This document shows positions 27,404 to 35,274 of a stretch of DNA of 64,000 bases, piece by piece. The stretch lies in assembly GCA_024235875.1 (NCBI GenBank), contig JACKLP010000001.1:62001-126000 (forward strand), read 5' to 3'. The first letter of the stretch is position 1. Every line of letters begins with the position of its first letter. A model generated the notes under the pieces. That model worked only from the letters and a program-made list of their open reading frames with translations, made no database searches and was not told the DNA's origin. A program made the position numbers and the translations under genes. This stretch comes from Burkholderiaceae bacterium (GTDB taxonomy: Bacteria; Pseudomonadota; Gammaproteobacteria; Burkholderiales; Burkholderiaceae_E).

Positions 27404-28153
27404 ATGCACGAATCACGCTATTTCGCTGTCATACCCGCTGCAGGAGTCGGGGCACGCCTCGGTGCCGGCCTGCCCAAGCAATACCTGGAGATCGCCGGCA
27501 AGCCGATTCTTCGATGGGCGGTCGACGCGCTTTGCGCGGCTCCCTGGATCGAACGGATCGTGGTCGTCGTCGCGCCCGGGGATTCCGTCGCTTGTGGGCT
27601 CCTCCGCGGCCTGCAACAGGTGCGGGTGTCGGACGAGGGCGGCGCGACGCGGCGCGACAGCGTCCTGGCCGGCATGTGCGCGCTTGGACCCCTGGCTGCC
27701 GCGCAGGATTGGATTCTTGTCCATGATGCGGCCAGGCCCGGTCTCGGTATTCGGGAACTGGAGGCGCTGCGCGCGTTCGCCGAGTCGCCCGTGGCACGAG
27801 CCACCCCGGAGGCTGGCGCGCTGCTGGGCTTGCAGGCCACGGACACCATCAAGCGGGCCGTTCCCGGGGTCGGGGCTGTACGGGTCGCCGAGACGATCCC
27901 TCGGGATCGGGTCTGGATGGCGCAAACGCCGCAGATGTTTCGTGCCGGCGTACTACGCACCGCGCTCGAGCACCATCCCGATGTCACGGACGAAGCTGCG
28001 GCGATGGAGGCTTCGGGGCATCCGGTCCATCTTGTTCCCGGGTCTCGAACGAATTTCAAGGTGACCGAGGCTTTGGACCTGGATCTGATGCGCGCGGTAC
28101 TCGCCAACCGATCGGCGACAGAATCGGTCGACAAAGGAGCGCTTCAGCAATGA
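27404..28153 (+). CDS. ispD: 2-C-methyl-D-erythritol 4-phosphate cytidylyltransferase
   Basis: IspD, 249 aa, third enzyme of the MEP isoprenoid pathway: MEP plus CTP gives CDP-methylerythritol. The nucleotide-binding signature is PAAGVGARLGAGLPKQY, with VHDAARP and TDEAAAMEA further on. It overlaps ispF by 4 bp (ATGA), the usual coupling of these consecutive pathway steps. The product line feeds the HpnCDE squalene enzymes elsewhere in the window. Confidence 0.96.
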   Translation: MHESRYFAVIPAAGVGARLGAGLPKQYLEIAGKPILRWAVDALCAAPWIERIVVVVAPGDSVACGLLRGLQQVRVSDEGGATRRDSVLAGMCALGPLAAAQDWILVHDAARPGLGIRELEALRAFAESPVARATPEAGALLGLQATDTIKRAVPGVGAVRVAETIPRDRVWMAQTPQMFRAGVLRTALEHHPDVTDEAAAMEASGHPVHLVPGSRTNFKVTEALDLDLMRAVLANRSATESVDKGALQQ

Positions 28154-28635
28154 GGATTGGCCAAGGTTACGACATTCACGCCTTGGTGCCGGGCCGGACG
28201 CTGGTCCTCGGGGGCGTGCGGATCCAACACACACATGGCCTGCTGGGACACTCGGACGGCGACGCACTGTTCCACGCGGTCGCCGACGCCATGCTCGGCG
28301 CGGCCGGGATGGGCGATATCGGACGGATGTTCCCGGACACGGATCCGAGCCTGCGCGGGATCGACAGCGCGAAAATCCTGAGCGGCGTGGTCGCGCGCGT
28401 GCGAGATGCGAACTGGGAGCCGGTCAATGTCGACTCGTCGATCCTCGCACAACGGCCGCGATTGTCGCCTCACATCGAGGCGATGCGCAGGACGCTGGCG
28501 GGCGTCGTCGGGATCGACGCCGGCGCGGTCAACGTCAAGGCGCGTACCGGCGAACTGCTCGGGCCGGTCGGGCGGGGCGAAGCCATCGAGGTCCATGCTG
28601 TCGTGCTGCTCGCCCCCGGAATGCGAGACTACTGA
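28150..28635 (+). CDS. ispF: 2-C-methyl-D-erythritol 2,4-cyclodiphosphate synthase
   Basis: IspF, 161 aa, cyclising the CDP-methylerythritol phosphate intermediate. Metal ligands lie in GYDIHAL and GHSDGDALFHA, and the conserved GDIGRMFPDTDP and DSSILAQRPRL motifs are present. The family acts as a trimer. Start ATG overlaps the ispD stop. Full length for the family. Confidence 0.97.
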   Translation: MRIGQGYDIHALVPGRTLVLGGVRIQHTHGLLGHSDGDALFHAVADAMLGAAGMGDIGRMFPDTDPSLRGIDSAKILSGVVARVRDANWEPVNVDSSILAQRPRLSPHIEAMRRTLAGVVGIDAGAVNVKARTGELLGPVGRGEAIEVHAVVLLAPGMRDY

Positions 28636-28669
28636 GTGCGATCTGAACCGGCGGTCTCGTTTGCCGTGC

Positions 28670-29251
28670 TCAGTCGAGATCATTGACGAGCGAAGCACGC
28701 AGGGTGTCGGGGACGGCTTCATCGATGCCGTAGGCCGGGTGATCGACGCCGGCGGAAACGCCCGATCCGGTCTTGATCGCCGCGGCCGTTGCCTCATCGA
28801 GCTCGAAACGAAGGAAATGCACGGAAGAGGTCTTGTCCTCGTTCTCGCGTTCCAGATCCTCGTCGGCAATCGCGAAGACCTTGGGTTGTCCCTGAGCCCG
28901 GATCCACACCTGCCGCTCGATGCCCTTTAGCGTCGCGAGCGCCGCCTTGCGCTCGTCGACGTCTTCGTACTCGATCAGCATCGTGGCCTTGAAGTTGCGC
29001 CCATCCGGAACCAGCGGGTTGTAGGTCTCGAGCTCATGGGCGATACCGTCTTCCTCGAAGATCCGCTCGATTCGGAGCATTTCCTGAACCTGGTATCGCA
29101 TGGTCAGCTCGTCTTCGAAAAGAAGGGTCACGTGAGCGCCCAGATGCAGGGTTCTCGCGCGCTTGTGCGCGATCACCTTGCGCCTGAATTCATCCCGGCC
29201 CTTGGCATATGCCTCCAAGGTCAGCAGTGACTCACGTTCGATTCGCGGCAT
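28670..29251 (-). CDS. DUF3501 family protein
   Basis: 193 aa, soluble and acidic, matching DUF3501 (MPRIERESLLTLEAYAKGR; RTLHLGAHVTLLFEDELTMRYQ read in pieces). The family has no assigned activity. It is 16 bp downstream of the CCG-domain Fe-S gene, and rubrerythrin lies further upstream on the same strand. That linkage is common in betaproteobacteria and suggests a role in the same redox process. A CGGAG site precedes the ATG. Confidence 0.82.
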   Translation of the reverse strand: MPRIERESLLTLEAYAKGRDEFRRKVIAHKRARTLHLGAHVTLLFEDELTMRYQVQEMLRIERIFEEDGIAHELETYNPLVPDGRNFKATMLIEYEDVDERKAALATLKGIERQVWIRAQGQPKVFAIADEDLERENEDKTSSVHFLRFELDEATAAAIKTGSGVSAGVDHPAYGIDEAVPDTLRASLVNDLD

Positions 29252-29267
29252 CTTTATCGCTCCGTTT

Positions 29268-30614
29268 TCAGTTCAGGCCGTAGGCCATGCGCAGCAGCGT
29301 GAGCGGATGCGCGATCTTTCCGTCGGCCTTCGGCGCCATTCCCTGCTCGATATGGTGTCCCGCCAGCTGGCAGTCGGATGCAACCCAGTCGGGTTCGCCT
29401 CCTGGATGCTCCGTCGCCTGTCGGAAGACCGGGCGGCCGATCTTCATGGCGATCGGATGGAATTCCTTCTTCACGCCCCAGGTACCCGCGTGGCCCGAGC
29501 AGCGCTCGATGACGTTGACTTCGGTACCTGGAACGAGTTGCAGGGCCTCGCGCGTCTTCTGCCCGATGTTCTGCACCCGAAGATGGCAGGCCACGTGATA
29601 CGAGACTCGGCCGAGAGCGCGGGGGAACTCGGTCTGCAGCAGCCCGTCGCGGTGACGAAGCATCAGGTATTCGAAGGGGTCGTACATTGCCGCCTTGACG
29701 ACCTGGACATCGGCGTCGTCCGGAAACATCAGCGGCAGCTCTTGCTTGAACATCAGCGCACAGGACGGGATCGGCGCCAGGATCGCATAGCCTTCACGCG
29801 CCAGCTTCGCCAGCTTGGGAATATTCTTTTCCTTGAGCGCCGCGACCGACTCGAGGTCGCCAAGTTCGAGCTTGGGCATCCCGCAACAAGCCTCCTTCTC
29901 GACCGTGACGAACGGCACCGCGTTGTGGTTCAGGATCGACGCGAGGTCAGCGCCGATTCCAGGTTCGTTGTAGTTGACATAGCAGGTCGAGAAGATCGCG
30001 ACCTTGCCAGGGCTGCGCTGCCCATCCTTGACCTCTGTCGCTGCGGACCCCGGCGGATTGGAACGGAAAGTCCGCGATGAAAACGGCGGCAGCCAGGCGT
30101 CACGGTGTACGCCAAGTGCGCCTTCGAGCAGCTTCCGCGCGGCAGGCATCCGGTTCGCCGCGTTAACCGCTTGCACGACGACCGGAATCGTGGCCAGCCG
30201 GCCGTTGCGGTCAGTCGCGGACAGGTTACGGTCGCGAAATGCCGTCGGCGTTCCCGCGCGAAACTGTATCGCCTTCGCACGCAGCATCAAATGAGGGAAA
30301 TCGACGTTCCACTCGTGGGGCGGCACATACGGACATTTCGTCATGTAGCACACGTCGCACAGGTAGCACTGGTCGACGACGCTCCAGTAGTCCTTGCGAT
30401 CCACCCCGTCGACCTCCATCGTCTCGCTTTCGTCGACGAGGTCGAAAAGCGTCGGGAAGGCGTTGCACAGGCTGACGCATCGACGGCAGCCATGACAGAT
30501 GTCGAACACCCGCTCCATCTCATCGAGACATTGCTTCTCGTCGTAGAAGGCCGGATTGCGCCAATCGAGTGGATGGCGGGTCGGTGCTTCCAGAGATCCT
30601 TCACGCGTGCTCAT
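29268..30614 (-). CDS. Fe-S oxidoreductase with two CCG domains (GlpC/HdrB-like)
   Basis: 448 aa. Two [4Fe-4S] motifs near the N-terminus, CHGCRRCVSLC and CYLCDVCYMTKCP, resemble GlpC and HdrC. Two cysteine-rich CCG-type domains follow (CYVNYNEPG...CCGMPKLE and YHVACHLR...CSGHAGTWG), as in HdrB and GlpC. Such proteins pass electrons between flavin or quinone partners and thiol or peroxide substrates. The partner is likely rubrerythrin, encoded upstream. ATG 30614 follows AGGATCAG. No membrane segment is seen. Confidence 0.85.
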   Translation of the reverse strand: MSTREGSLEAPTRHPLDWRNPAFYDEKQCLDEMERVFDICHGCRRCVSLCNAFPTLFDLVDESETMEVDGVDRKDYWSVVDQCYLCDVCYMTKCPYVPPHEWNVDFPHLMLRAKAIQFRAGTPTAFRDRNLSATDRNGRLATIPVVVQAVNAANRMPAARKLLEGALGVHRDAWLPPFSSRTFRSNPPGSAATEVKDGQRSPGKVAIFSTCYVNYNEPGIGADLASILNHNAVPFVTVEKEACCGMPKLELGDLESVAALKEKNIPKLAKLAREGYAILAPIPSCALMFKQELPLMFPDDADVQVVKAAMYDPFEYLMLRHRDGLLQTEFPRALGRVSYHVACHLRVQNIGQKTREALQLVPGTEVNVIERCSGHAGTWGVKKEFHPIAMKIGRPVFRQATEHPGGEPDWVASDCQLAGHHIEQGMAPKADGKIAHPLTLLRMAYGLN

Positions 30615-30722
30615 GTTCTGATCCTGTGGCGGGGTTTCGATCGAAGAGATGTCCTTGTCGAGCCTCGGACATGGCTCGACGGAACTGACGGCACGAGGAG
30701 CAAAATCCCCGGCGCCAAGCAA

Positions 30723-30746
30723 ATGGGGAGCGCGAGCGCTCCCCAT
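30723..30746 (-). terminator. Strong hairpin between rubrerythrin and Fe-S genes
   Basis: Perfect 11-bp arms, ATGGGGAGCGC and GCGCTCCCCAT, are separated by 2 nt, so the RNA would form a 10-bp stem with a CG-rich tetraloop. It sits 53 bp after the rubrerythrin stop and 108 bp before the Fe-S gene start. No T tract follows, so it may be an attenuator or mRNA-processing/stability element rather than a full terminator. Confidence 0.5.
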
Positions 30747-30799
30747 ATCGCGCTACCCGCCCGTGGTACGGACGCGCAGCGGTCGCATCGAAGCGGATC

Positions 30800-31222
30800 T
30801 CAGGCGTTCAGGTTCTCGAGAGCCTTGGCGAACTTGTTCGCGTGTGAGCGCTCGGCCTTGGCCAAGGTCTCGAACCAGTCCGCGATCTCGTCGAAGCCCT
30901 CGTCACGGGCGGTCTTGGCCATGCCGGGGTACATGTCGGTGTACTCGTGCGTCTCGCCGGCGACCGCGGCCTTGAGGTTGTCGGACGATGCGCCGATCGG
31001 GAGGTCGGTCGCGGGGTCTCCGACTTGAGCCAAGTAGTCGAGATGCCCGTGCGCGTGACCCGTTTCACCTTCGGCCGTGGAACGGAACAGCACGGCGACC
31101 TCGGGATGGCCTTCCACGTCCGCCTTGTTTGCAAAATACAGGTAGCGACGATTCGCCTGGCTTTCGCCGGCGAACGCGTCTTTAAGGTTGGCGTGGGTCT
31201 TCGTTCCCTTCAGGCTCGGCAT
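30800..31222 (-). CDS. Rubrerythrin (diiron domain only)
   Basis: 140-aa ferritin-like protein. Diiron ligands lie in FAGESQANRRY, AEGETGHAHGH, GETHEYTDMYP and the C-terminal KAERSHANKF helix. The rubredoxin Cys4 domain of classic rubrerythrins is absent, so electrons must come from a separate carrier; the neighbouring Fe-S protein is the obvious candidate. Presumed peroxide reductase. A strong AGGAGA ribosome site precedes ATG 31222. Confidence 0.9.
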   Translation of the reverse strand: MPSLKGTKTHANLKDAFAGESQANRRYLYFANKADVEGHPEVAVLFRSTAEGETGHAHGHLDYLAQVGDPATDLPIGASSDNLKAAVAGETHEYTDMYPGMAKTARDEGFDEIADWFETLAKAERSHANKFAKALENLNA

Positions 31223-31348
31223 TCTCTCTTCTCCTGTGAAATCACTGCGGGATCGGCTTTGGCCGACTCGCGATGAATGTATCAGCTTCCTATTGCGCAG
31301 ACCAATTGGGAAATCAAATCCAATTGATTGTGGCTGGCTATGAGCCGA

Positions 31349-32707
31349 TCAGGCCCGCGGGCGTTTCGCCGCGACGGGCGCAGCGGACCTGGCGTCATGA
31401 AGAAACAACAGCGCGCTCAGCCCTCCGTCCTTCCGGTTCTCGAGCCGGAGCCGGCCGTCGTAGCGTCTGGCCATGCGCTCGACGATCGCCAGCCCGAGTC
31501 CGGCGCCCTCGTGTGTGCCGCGCGCGGTGTCGAGCCGCTCGAACGGACGCAGGAGCTTTTCCAGGGCCGAAGACGGTACTCCGGGGCCATCATCGGTGAC
31601 CTCGAGCGTAATGCCGGCCGCCACTCGGCGGGCACGCACCGCGATTCGGGCAATCCCGTCCTGGCTCCGACCGTAGGCCAGGGCATTGTCGATCAGGTTG
31701 CCCAGTGCCCGACGCAGGTCCACGACGCTCCCGGTCCAGCGGGCAGCCGCAGGTGCGTCAAGTTCGAGCTGCATCGCGTTGGTCGCGATCTGGGCGCGGT
31801 AGGTGGAGGCGAGTTCGGTCAACACCTGCGAGCATTGAATCTCTTCGACCTGGGAGGGCGAGCCCACCCGCGCGAACTCCACGAACTGTCCGACGATGCG
31901 ATCGATGCGATCGATGTCATCGACCATCGAATCGCGCTGCACGTCGCTCAGGCCAGCCATCTCGACTTCGATCCTCAGGCGCGCCAGCGGGCTGCGAATA
32001 TCGTGCGAAATGCCGGCGAGCGCGATCGATCGGTCCGCGTCCAGCGCCCGCAGATCATGAGCCATCTCGTTGAAGCGCCGATTCACCTCGGAGATCTCGC
32101 TGACCAGATGCTCCTTGAGTGGCGGCGGAGACTCGCCGCGGCTCAGCGCCGTCAACGCGGACGAGAGCTTGGCCAATGGCTGGTTCACCAACCGGCTCAA
32201 GACCAACGCGCCCAGCAAGGAGAGTGCCGAGGCAATCGCCAGCACCACACTGATCCCAGGGCCCAGGTGTCGTTCGATACGGCTTCGTCGCATGTGCAGC
32301 CAGTAGCCATCACCGTCGATCTCGAAGCTGATCCACAAGCCGTCTCTACCGTTGACCCGGCCCAGGATGGTCAAGGTGTCCGGGCCCAGCAGGCCGGCAA
32401 GGAAGTTCCTCAGGTCGTCCACGTCCCGCCCGCCCCGGTCCAGATCGATCTGGTCGCTGGCTTCGAGCGGCAAGACTCGCACGCCCTCATCGCGTGCCAG
32501 CTCGCGCAATAGCGACAGGCGGCGCTCGGGCTGCGAACTGACCAGCGCGGAACGCGTCAGGTTCACGACCGACGCGATCTCCCAGGCAAGGCGCTGTTGC
32601 GGCGGCGCTCGATCGAGGATGCGCAGCAAGCCGAGCAGGGCGAACAGGCTCGCCGCCACCAAGGTGGCGATCAGCAGAAAGGTGCGCCAGAACAGGCTGA
32701 TTCGCAC
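31349..32707 (-). CDS. envZ: EnvZ-type sensor histidine kinase
   Basis: Membrane sensor kinase, 452 aa. An N-terminal membrane helix (FLLIATLVAASLFALLGLL), a periplasmic sensor of about 110 residues and a second helix (VVLAIASALSLLGALVLS) are followed by HAMP. The H-box is GISHDIRSPLARL, and ATPase boxes are NLIDNALAYG, DDGPGVP and GAGLGLAIV. GTG 32707, 13 bp after the regulator stop and preceded by GAGGCGAG, is the likely start. Longer upstream reading is out of family. Partner of the adjacent OmpR-like regulator. Confidence 0.9.
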   Translation of the reverse strand: MRISLFWRTFLLIATLVAASLFALLGLLRILDRAPPQQRLAWEIASVVNLTRSALVSSQPERRLSLLRELARDEGVRVLPLEASDQIDLDRGGRDVDDLRNFLAGLLGPDTLTILGRVNGRDGLWISFEIDGDGYWLHMRRSRIERHLGPGISVVLAIASALSLLGALVLSRLVNQPLAKLSSALTALSRGESPPPLKEHLVSEISEVNRRFNEMAHDLRALDADRSIALAGISHDIRSPLARLRIEVEMAGLSDVQRDSMVDDIDRIDRIVGQFVEFARVGSPSQVEEIQCSQVLTELASTYRAQIATNAMQLELDAPAAARWTGSVVDLRRALGNLIDNALAYGRSQDGIARIAVRARRVAAGITLEVTDDGPGVPSSALEKLLRPFERLDTARGTHEGAGLGLAIVERMARRYDGRLRLENRKDGGLSALLFLHDARSAAPVAAKRPRA

Positions 32708-32720
32708 CGATGCACTCGCC

Positions 32721-33440
32721 TCAGCCTTCGTCCGGCACGAAGACGTAGCCGACGCCCCAGACGGTCTGGATGAATCGCGGCTGCTGCGGGTCTGCTTCGA
32801 TGATCTTGCGCAATCTCGATATCTGTACGTCCAGGCTGCGATCGTAGGCACCGTACTCGCGACCGCGAGCCAGGGCCATGAGCTTCTCCCGCGACATCGG
32901 CGCTCGCGGATTCTGGACCAGAACCTTGAGGACGCTGAATTCCCCGGTGGTCAGAGGGATCGGTCGCTCGTCCCGGGTCAATGCTCGGGTCGCGAGGTTC
33001 AGTCGAAATGGCCCGAAAGTGACCTCTCCATGCTCGGTCGACGGAGCGCCGGGTACTTCGGCTGCCGGTCGGCGTCGCAACACCGCGTTGATCCGCGCCA
33101 GCAACTCGCGCGGATTGAACGGCTTGGGCAGGTAGTCGTCGGCCCCGACCTCCAGACCGACGATTCGATCGACATCGTCGCCCTTGGCGGTGAGCATGAT
33201 GATCGGTGTGCGCTCGTTGGCGGCTCGAAGCCTTCGGACGATCGACAATCCATCCTCGCCAGGAAGCATCAGGTCGAGAATGATCAAGTCGAAGGGCTCG
33301 CGCAACATGAGCCGGTTCATCGATGTCGCGTCCTGCGCGAGGCTGACTTCGAACTGATTCTCGGTCAGGTACCTTCGCAGCAAGTCCCGCAGTTTCGGGT
33401 CGTCATCGACGACCAGCAGCTTGTTCGCTGTTCGTGCCAT
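32721..33440 (-). CDS. ompR: OmpR-family response regulator
   Basis: 239 aa: receiver domain with phospho-acceptor Asp56 (ILDLMLPGEDG) and conserved PKPFNP lysine, then a winged-helix DNA-binding domain (DVQISRLRKIIEADP; VWGVGYVFVP). The sequence is close to OmpR, which responds to osmotic or envelope conditions and controls porins. It is the first gene of a two-gene unit with the kinase and is divergent from a small secreted protein gene. Confidence 0.92.
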   Translation of the reverse strand: MARTANKLLVVDDDPKLRDLLRRYLTENQFEVSLAQDATSMNRLMLREPFDLIILDLMLPGEDGLSIVRRLRAANERTPIIMLTAKGDDVDRIVGLEVGADDYLPKPFNPRELLARINAVLRRRPAAEVPGAPSTEHGEVTFGPFRLNLATRALTRDERPIPLTTGEFSVLKVLVQNPRAPMSREKLMALARGREYGAYDRSLDVQISRLRKIIEADPQQPRFIQTVWGVGYVFVPDEG

Positions 33441-33628
33441 GCCGCGATGATAGCCGGGCGCCGGTTTCGGCGCGGCAGTGTGGGTTGGTCGTAACGGGTT
33501 GTTACAGGGATTACGGCTTGAGGCTGGTACCCGGGCCTACGCTACGTACAATTTGAATCATGCCAGCGACGACTCGCCCCTTCAGGCCGCTGACGCGGGA
33601 TCCCGGACGCGCCCCTTGGTGCGACGGC

Positions 33629-33940
33629 ATGCGTCTTGGCGCCTGGTTTCGGCCGGCGAGACGACGGGGCCGATGGGGATTCGTTGGAATTCCGCTCCTT
33701 CTGATCAGTGGTGCGGTCCTGGCTCAAGGCAATCACCCGATGAAGCTCGAAGAGCGCCTGCGCCTGCGCATGGAGTTGCGCTCGCAGTTCTCGGACGCCG
33801 CTGATCGACGCGCGCCGGTATCGGTATCCGGCGCCAAGCGGCGCGGCAACTCGAGCGGTCGCCTGTCGATCGAGGAGCGCCGGGCACTGCGCAAGCAATT
33901 GCGCGACCAGAGTGCCGGCGGCTGGAGCGGCAAGCGCTGA
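33629..33940 (+). CDS. Small secreted basic protein, hypothetical
   Basis: 103 aa from ATG 33629. An Arg-rich n-region, hydrophobic segment (WGFVGIPLLLISGAVLAQG) and AQG-type cleavage site look like a signal peptide. The mature part is charged, with the repeated-looking segments EERLRLRMELRSQ and EERRALRKQLRDQ, possibly a short coiled or helical hairpin. An earlier ATG at 33560 lies 7 nt after TACAAT and would add 23 residues. I do not recognise a family. It lies between ompR (divergent) and tsaB. Confidence 0.55.
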   Translation: MRLGAWFRPARRRGRWGFVGIPLLLISGAVLAQGNHPMKLEERLRLRMELRSQFSDAADRRAPVSVSGAKRRGNSSGRLSIEERRALRKQLRDQSAGGWSGKR

Positions 33941-34024
33941 GGTACCGGCCGCATAGGTGACGCGCCCCGGTGAGACGGGCGCGATGAGCCTGGAACCGGC
34001 CCCCTTGAACTAGAATCCGGGGCC

Positions 34025-34777
34025 ATGATCGTTGCCCCCATCGACGCGCGTGCGCATCGGATCCTCGCCATTGCGGCGGCGGACGGTTGGTGCTCGGTCG
34101 CGCTTGGCGATCACGGCGCGCCGCCGAGCGACGAGGTCGTGAGGGAGATGCCGGTCGACAATTTCCATTCGGCAGTCCTACTGGAGATGGTCGACACCGT
34201 ACTACGTGCAGCTGATTGTCCGCTGGCGACGATCGGCGGCGTCGTGTTCGACGGCGGCCCGGGCGGGTTCACGAACCTTAGGATCGGCTGTGCGGTGGCA
34301 CAGGGTTTGGCCTTTGCGGCCGGCGTTCGAGTCGCTGCGGTTCCTAGCCTGCATACGTTGGCACACCACCTGGCGGGGATCGAGCCGTGCGATGAATCTC
34401 TCGTGCTGTCGGACGCGCGGATGGGCGAGGTCTATGGGGCGAGCTTTCGTCGAGTGGCTGGCGGGGTCGCCGCTGTGCGCGACGGACTCGGACCGTTGTC
34501 GATGGTCCAAGCCACTGCCATGATCGAACAGATGCCGGCGGGCGCTTCGTTCGGTGGCAGCGGATTCGATCGGCACGTGGCGCTGGCCGAGGCCGCCCGG
34601 GCTCGCGGCGGTCGGCTGACTCCAGGCTTGCGGATCCATGCGCAGACGATGCTTCGGGTGGCGGATCGGCTAGACCGATGGGTAGCGGCGGCCGAAGCCG
34701 CGCCCCTCTACGTTCGCGACAAGGTGGCGCTCGATATCGACGAGCAGCGCAACCTGCACGTCGCCGACCGGCGCTGA
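34025..34777 (+). CDS. tsaB: tRNA threonylcarbamoyladenosine biosynthesis protein TsaB
   Basis: TsaB, 250 aa, the non-catalytic partner of TsaD in t6A37 tRNA modification. The ASKHA-fold signature GPGGFTNLRIG is present (GPGSFTGLRIG in most homologues), with the family's VPSLHTLAHH segment. The start ATG lies 8 nt after TAGAAT (34011-34016), suggesting a very short or absent leader. It is followed after 5 bp by rimI, a common pairing. Confidence 0.92.
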   Translation: MIVAPIDARAHRILAIAAADGWCSVALGDHGAPPSDEVVREMPVDNFHSAVLLEMVDTVLRAADCPLATIGGVVFDGGPGGFTNLRIGCAVAQGLAFAAGVRVAAVPSLHTLAHHLAGIEPCDESLVLSDARMGEVYGASFRRVAGGVAAVRDGLGPLSMVQATAMIEQMPAGASFGGSGFDRHVALAEAARARGGRLTPGLRIHAQTMLRVADRLDRWVAAAEAAPLYVRDKVALDIDEQRNLHVADRR

Positions 34778-34782
34778 ACCCC

Positions 34783-35274
34783 TTGTCCGCGCGGCCTCAA
34801 GAAGACAGCCCGGTTGCCGACGAGTTCGCGCGCCGGGCCATGCGCGTCGAGGATCTCGACCGGGTCATGGGCATCGAGCGTCTGATATACCCGTTTCCGT
34901 GGTCCCGCGGCAACTTCGACGATTCACTGGCCGCTGGCTACGACGCCTGGATCTTCGCTGCCGGGCCGCGCATTCTGGGCTACGCCGTGTTGATGTGGTC
35001 CCTCGATGAAGTGCACCTGCTGAACCTGAGCGTCGATGCAAACGAACAGGGTCGCGGTCTTGGACGGCGAATTCTGGAAGTGCTTTGTGCGGACATACGT
35101 CAACGCGGCGGTCGGGCGGTATTGCTCGAGGTTCGACCTACCAACGAGGTCGCACTGAGACTCTACCGGGCGGCAAGCTTCGAGACGATCGGGTTGCGGC
35201 GCGGCTACTATCCGGATTCGGGAGGAAAGCGTGAAGATGCGATCGTGATGAGGCGGGTTCTCGAGCATGGATGA
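34783..35274 (+). CDS. rimI: Ribosomal protein S18 alanine N-acetyltransferase RimI
   Basis: GNAT acetyltransferase, 163 aa. The acetyl-CoA motif is DANEQGRGLGRRIL, and ERLIYPFPWSRGNF and EVRPTNEVALRLYRAASF are typical of RimI. I start at TTG 34783, because ATG 34840 (MRVEDLD) would remove most of the first beta-strand; there is no strong ribosome site either way. It overlaps the UDG gene by 8 bp and lies 5 bp after tsaB. Confidence 0.9.
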   Translation: MSARPQEDSPVADEFARRAMRVEDLDRVMGIERLIYPFPWSRGNFDDSLAAGYDAWIFAAGPRILGYAVLMWSLDEVHLLNLSVDANEQGRGLGRRILEVLCADIRQRGGRAVLLEVRPTNEVALRLYRAASFETIGLRRGYYPDSGGKREDAIVMRRVLEHG

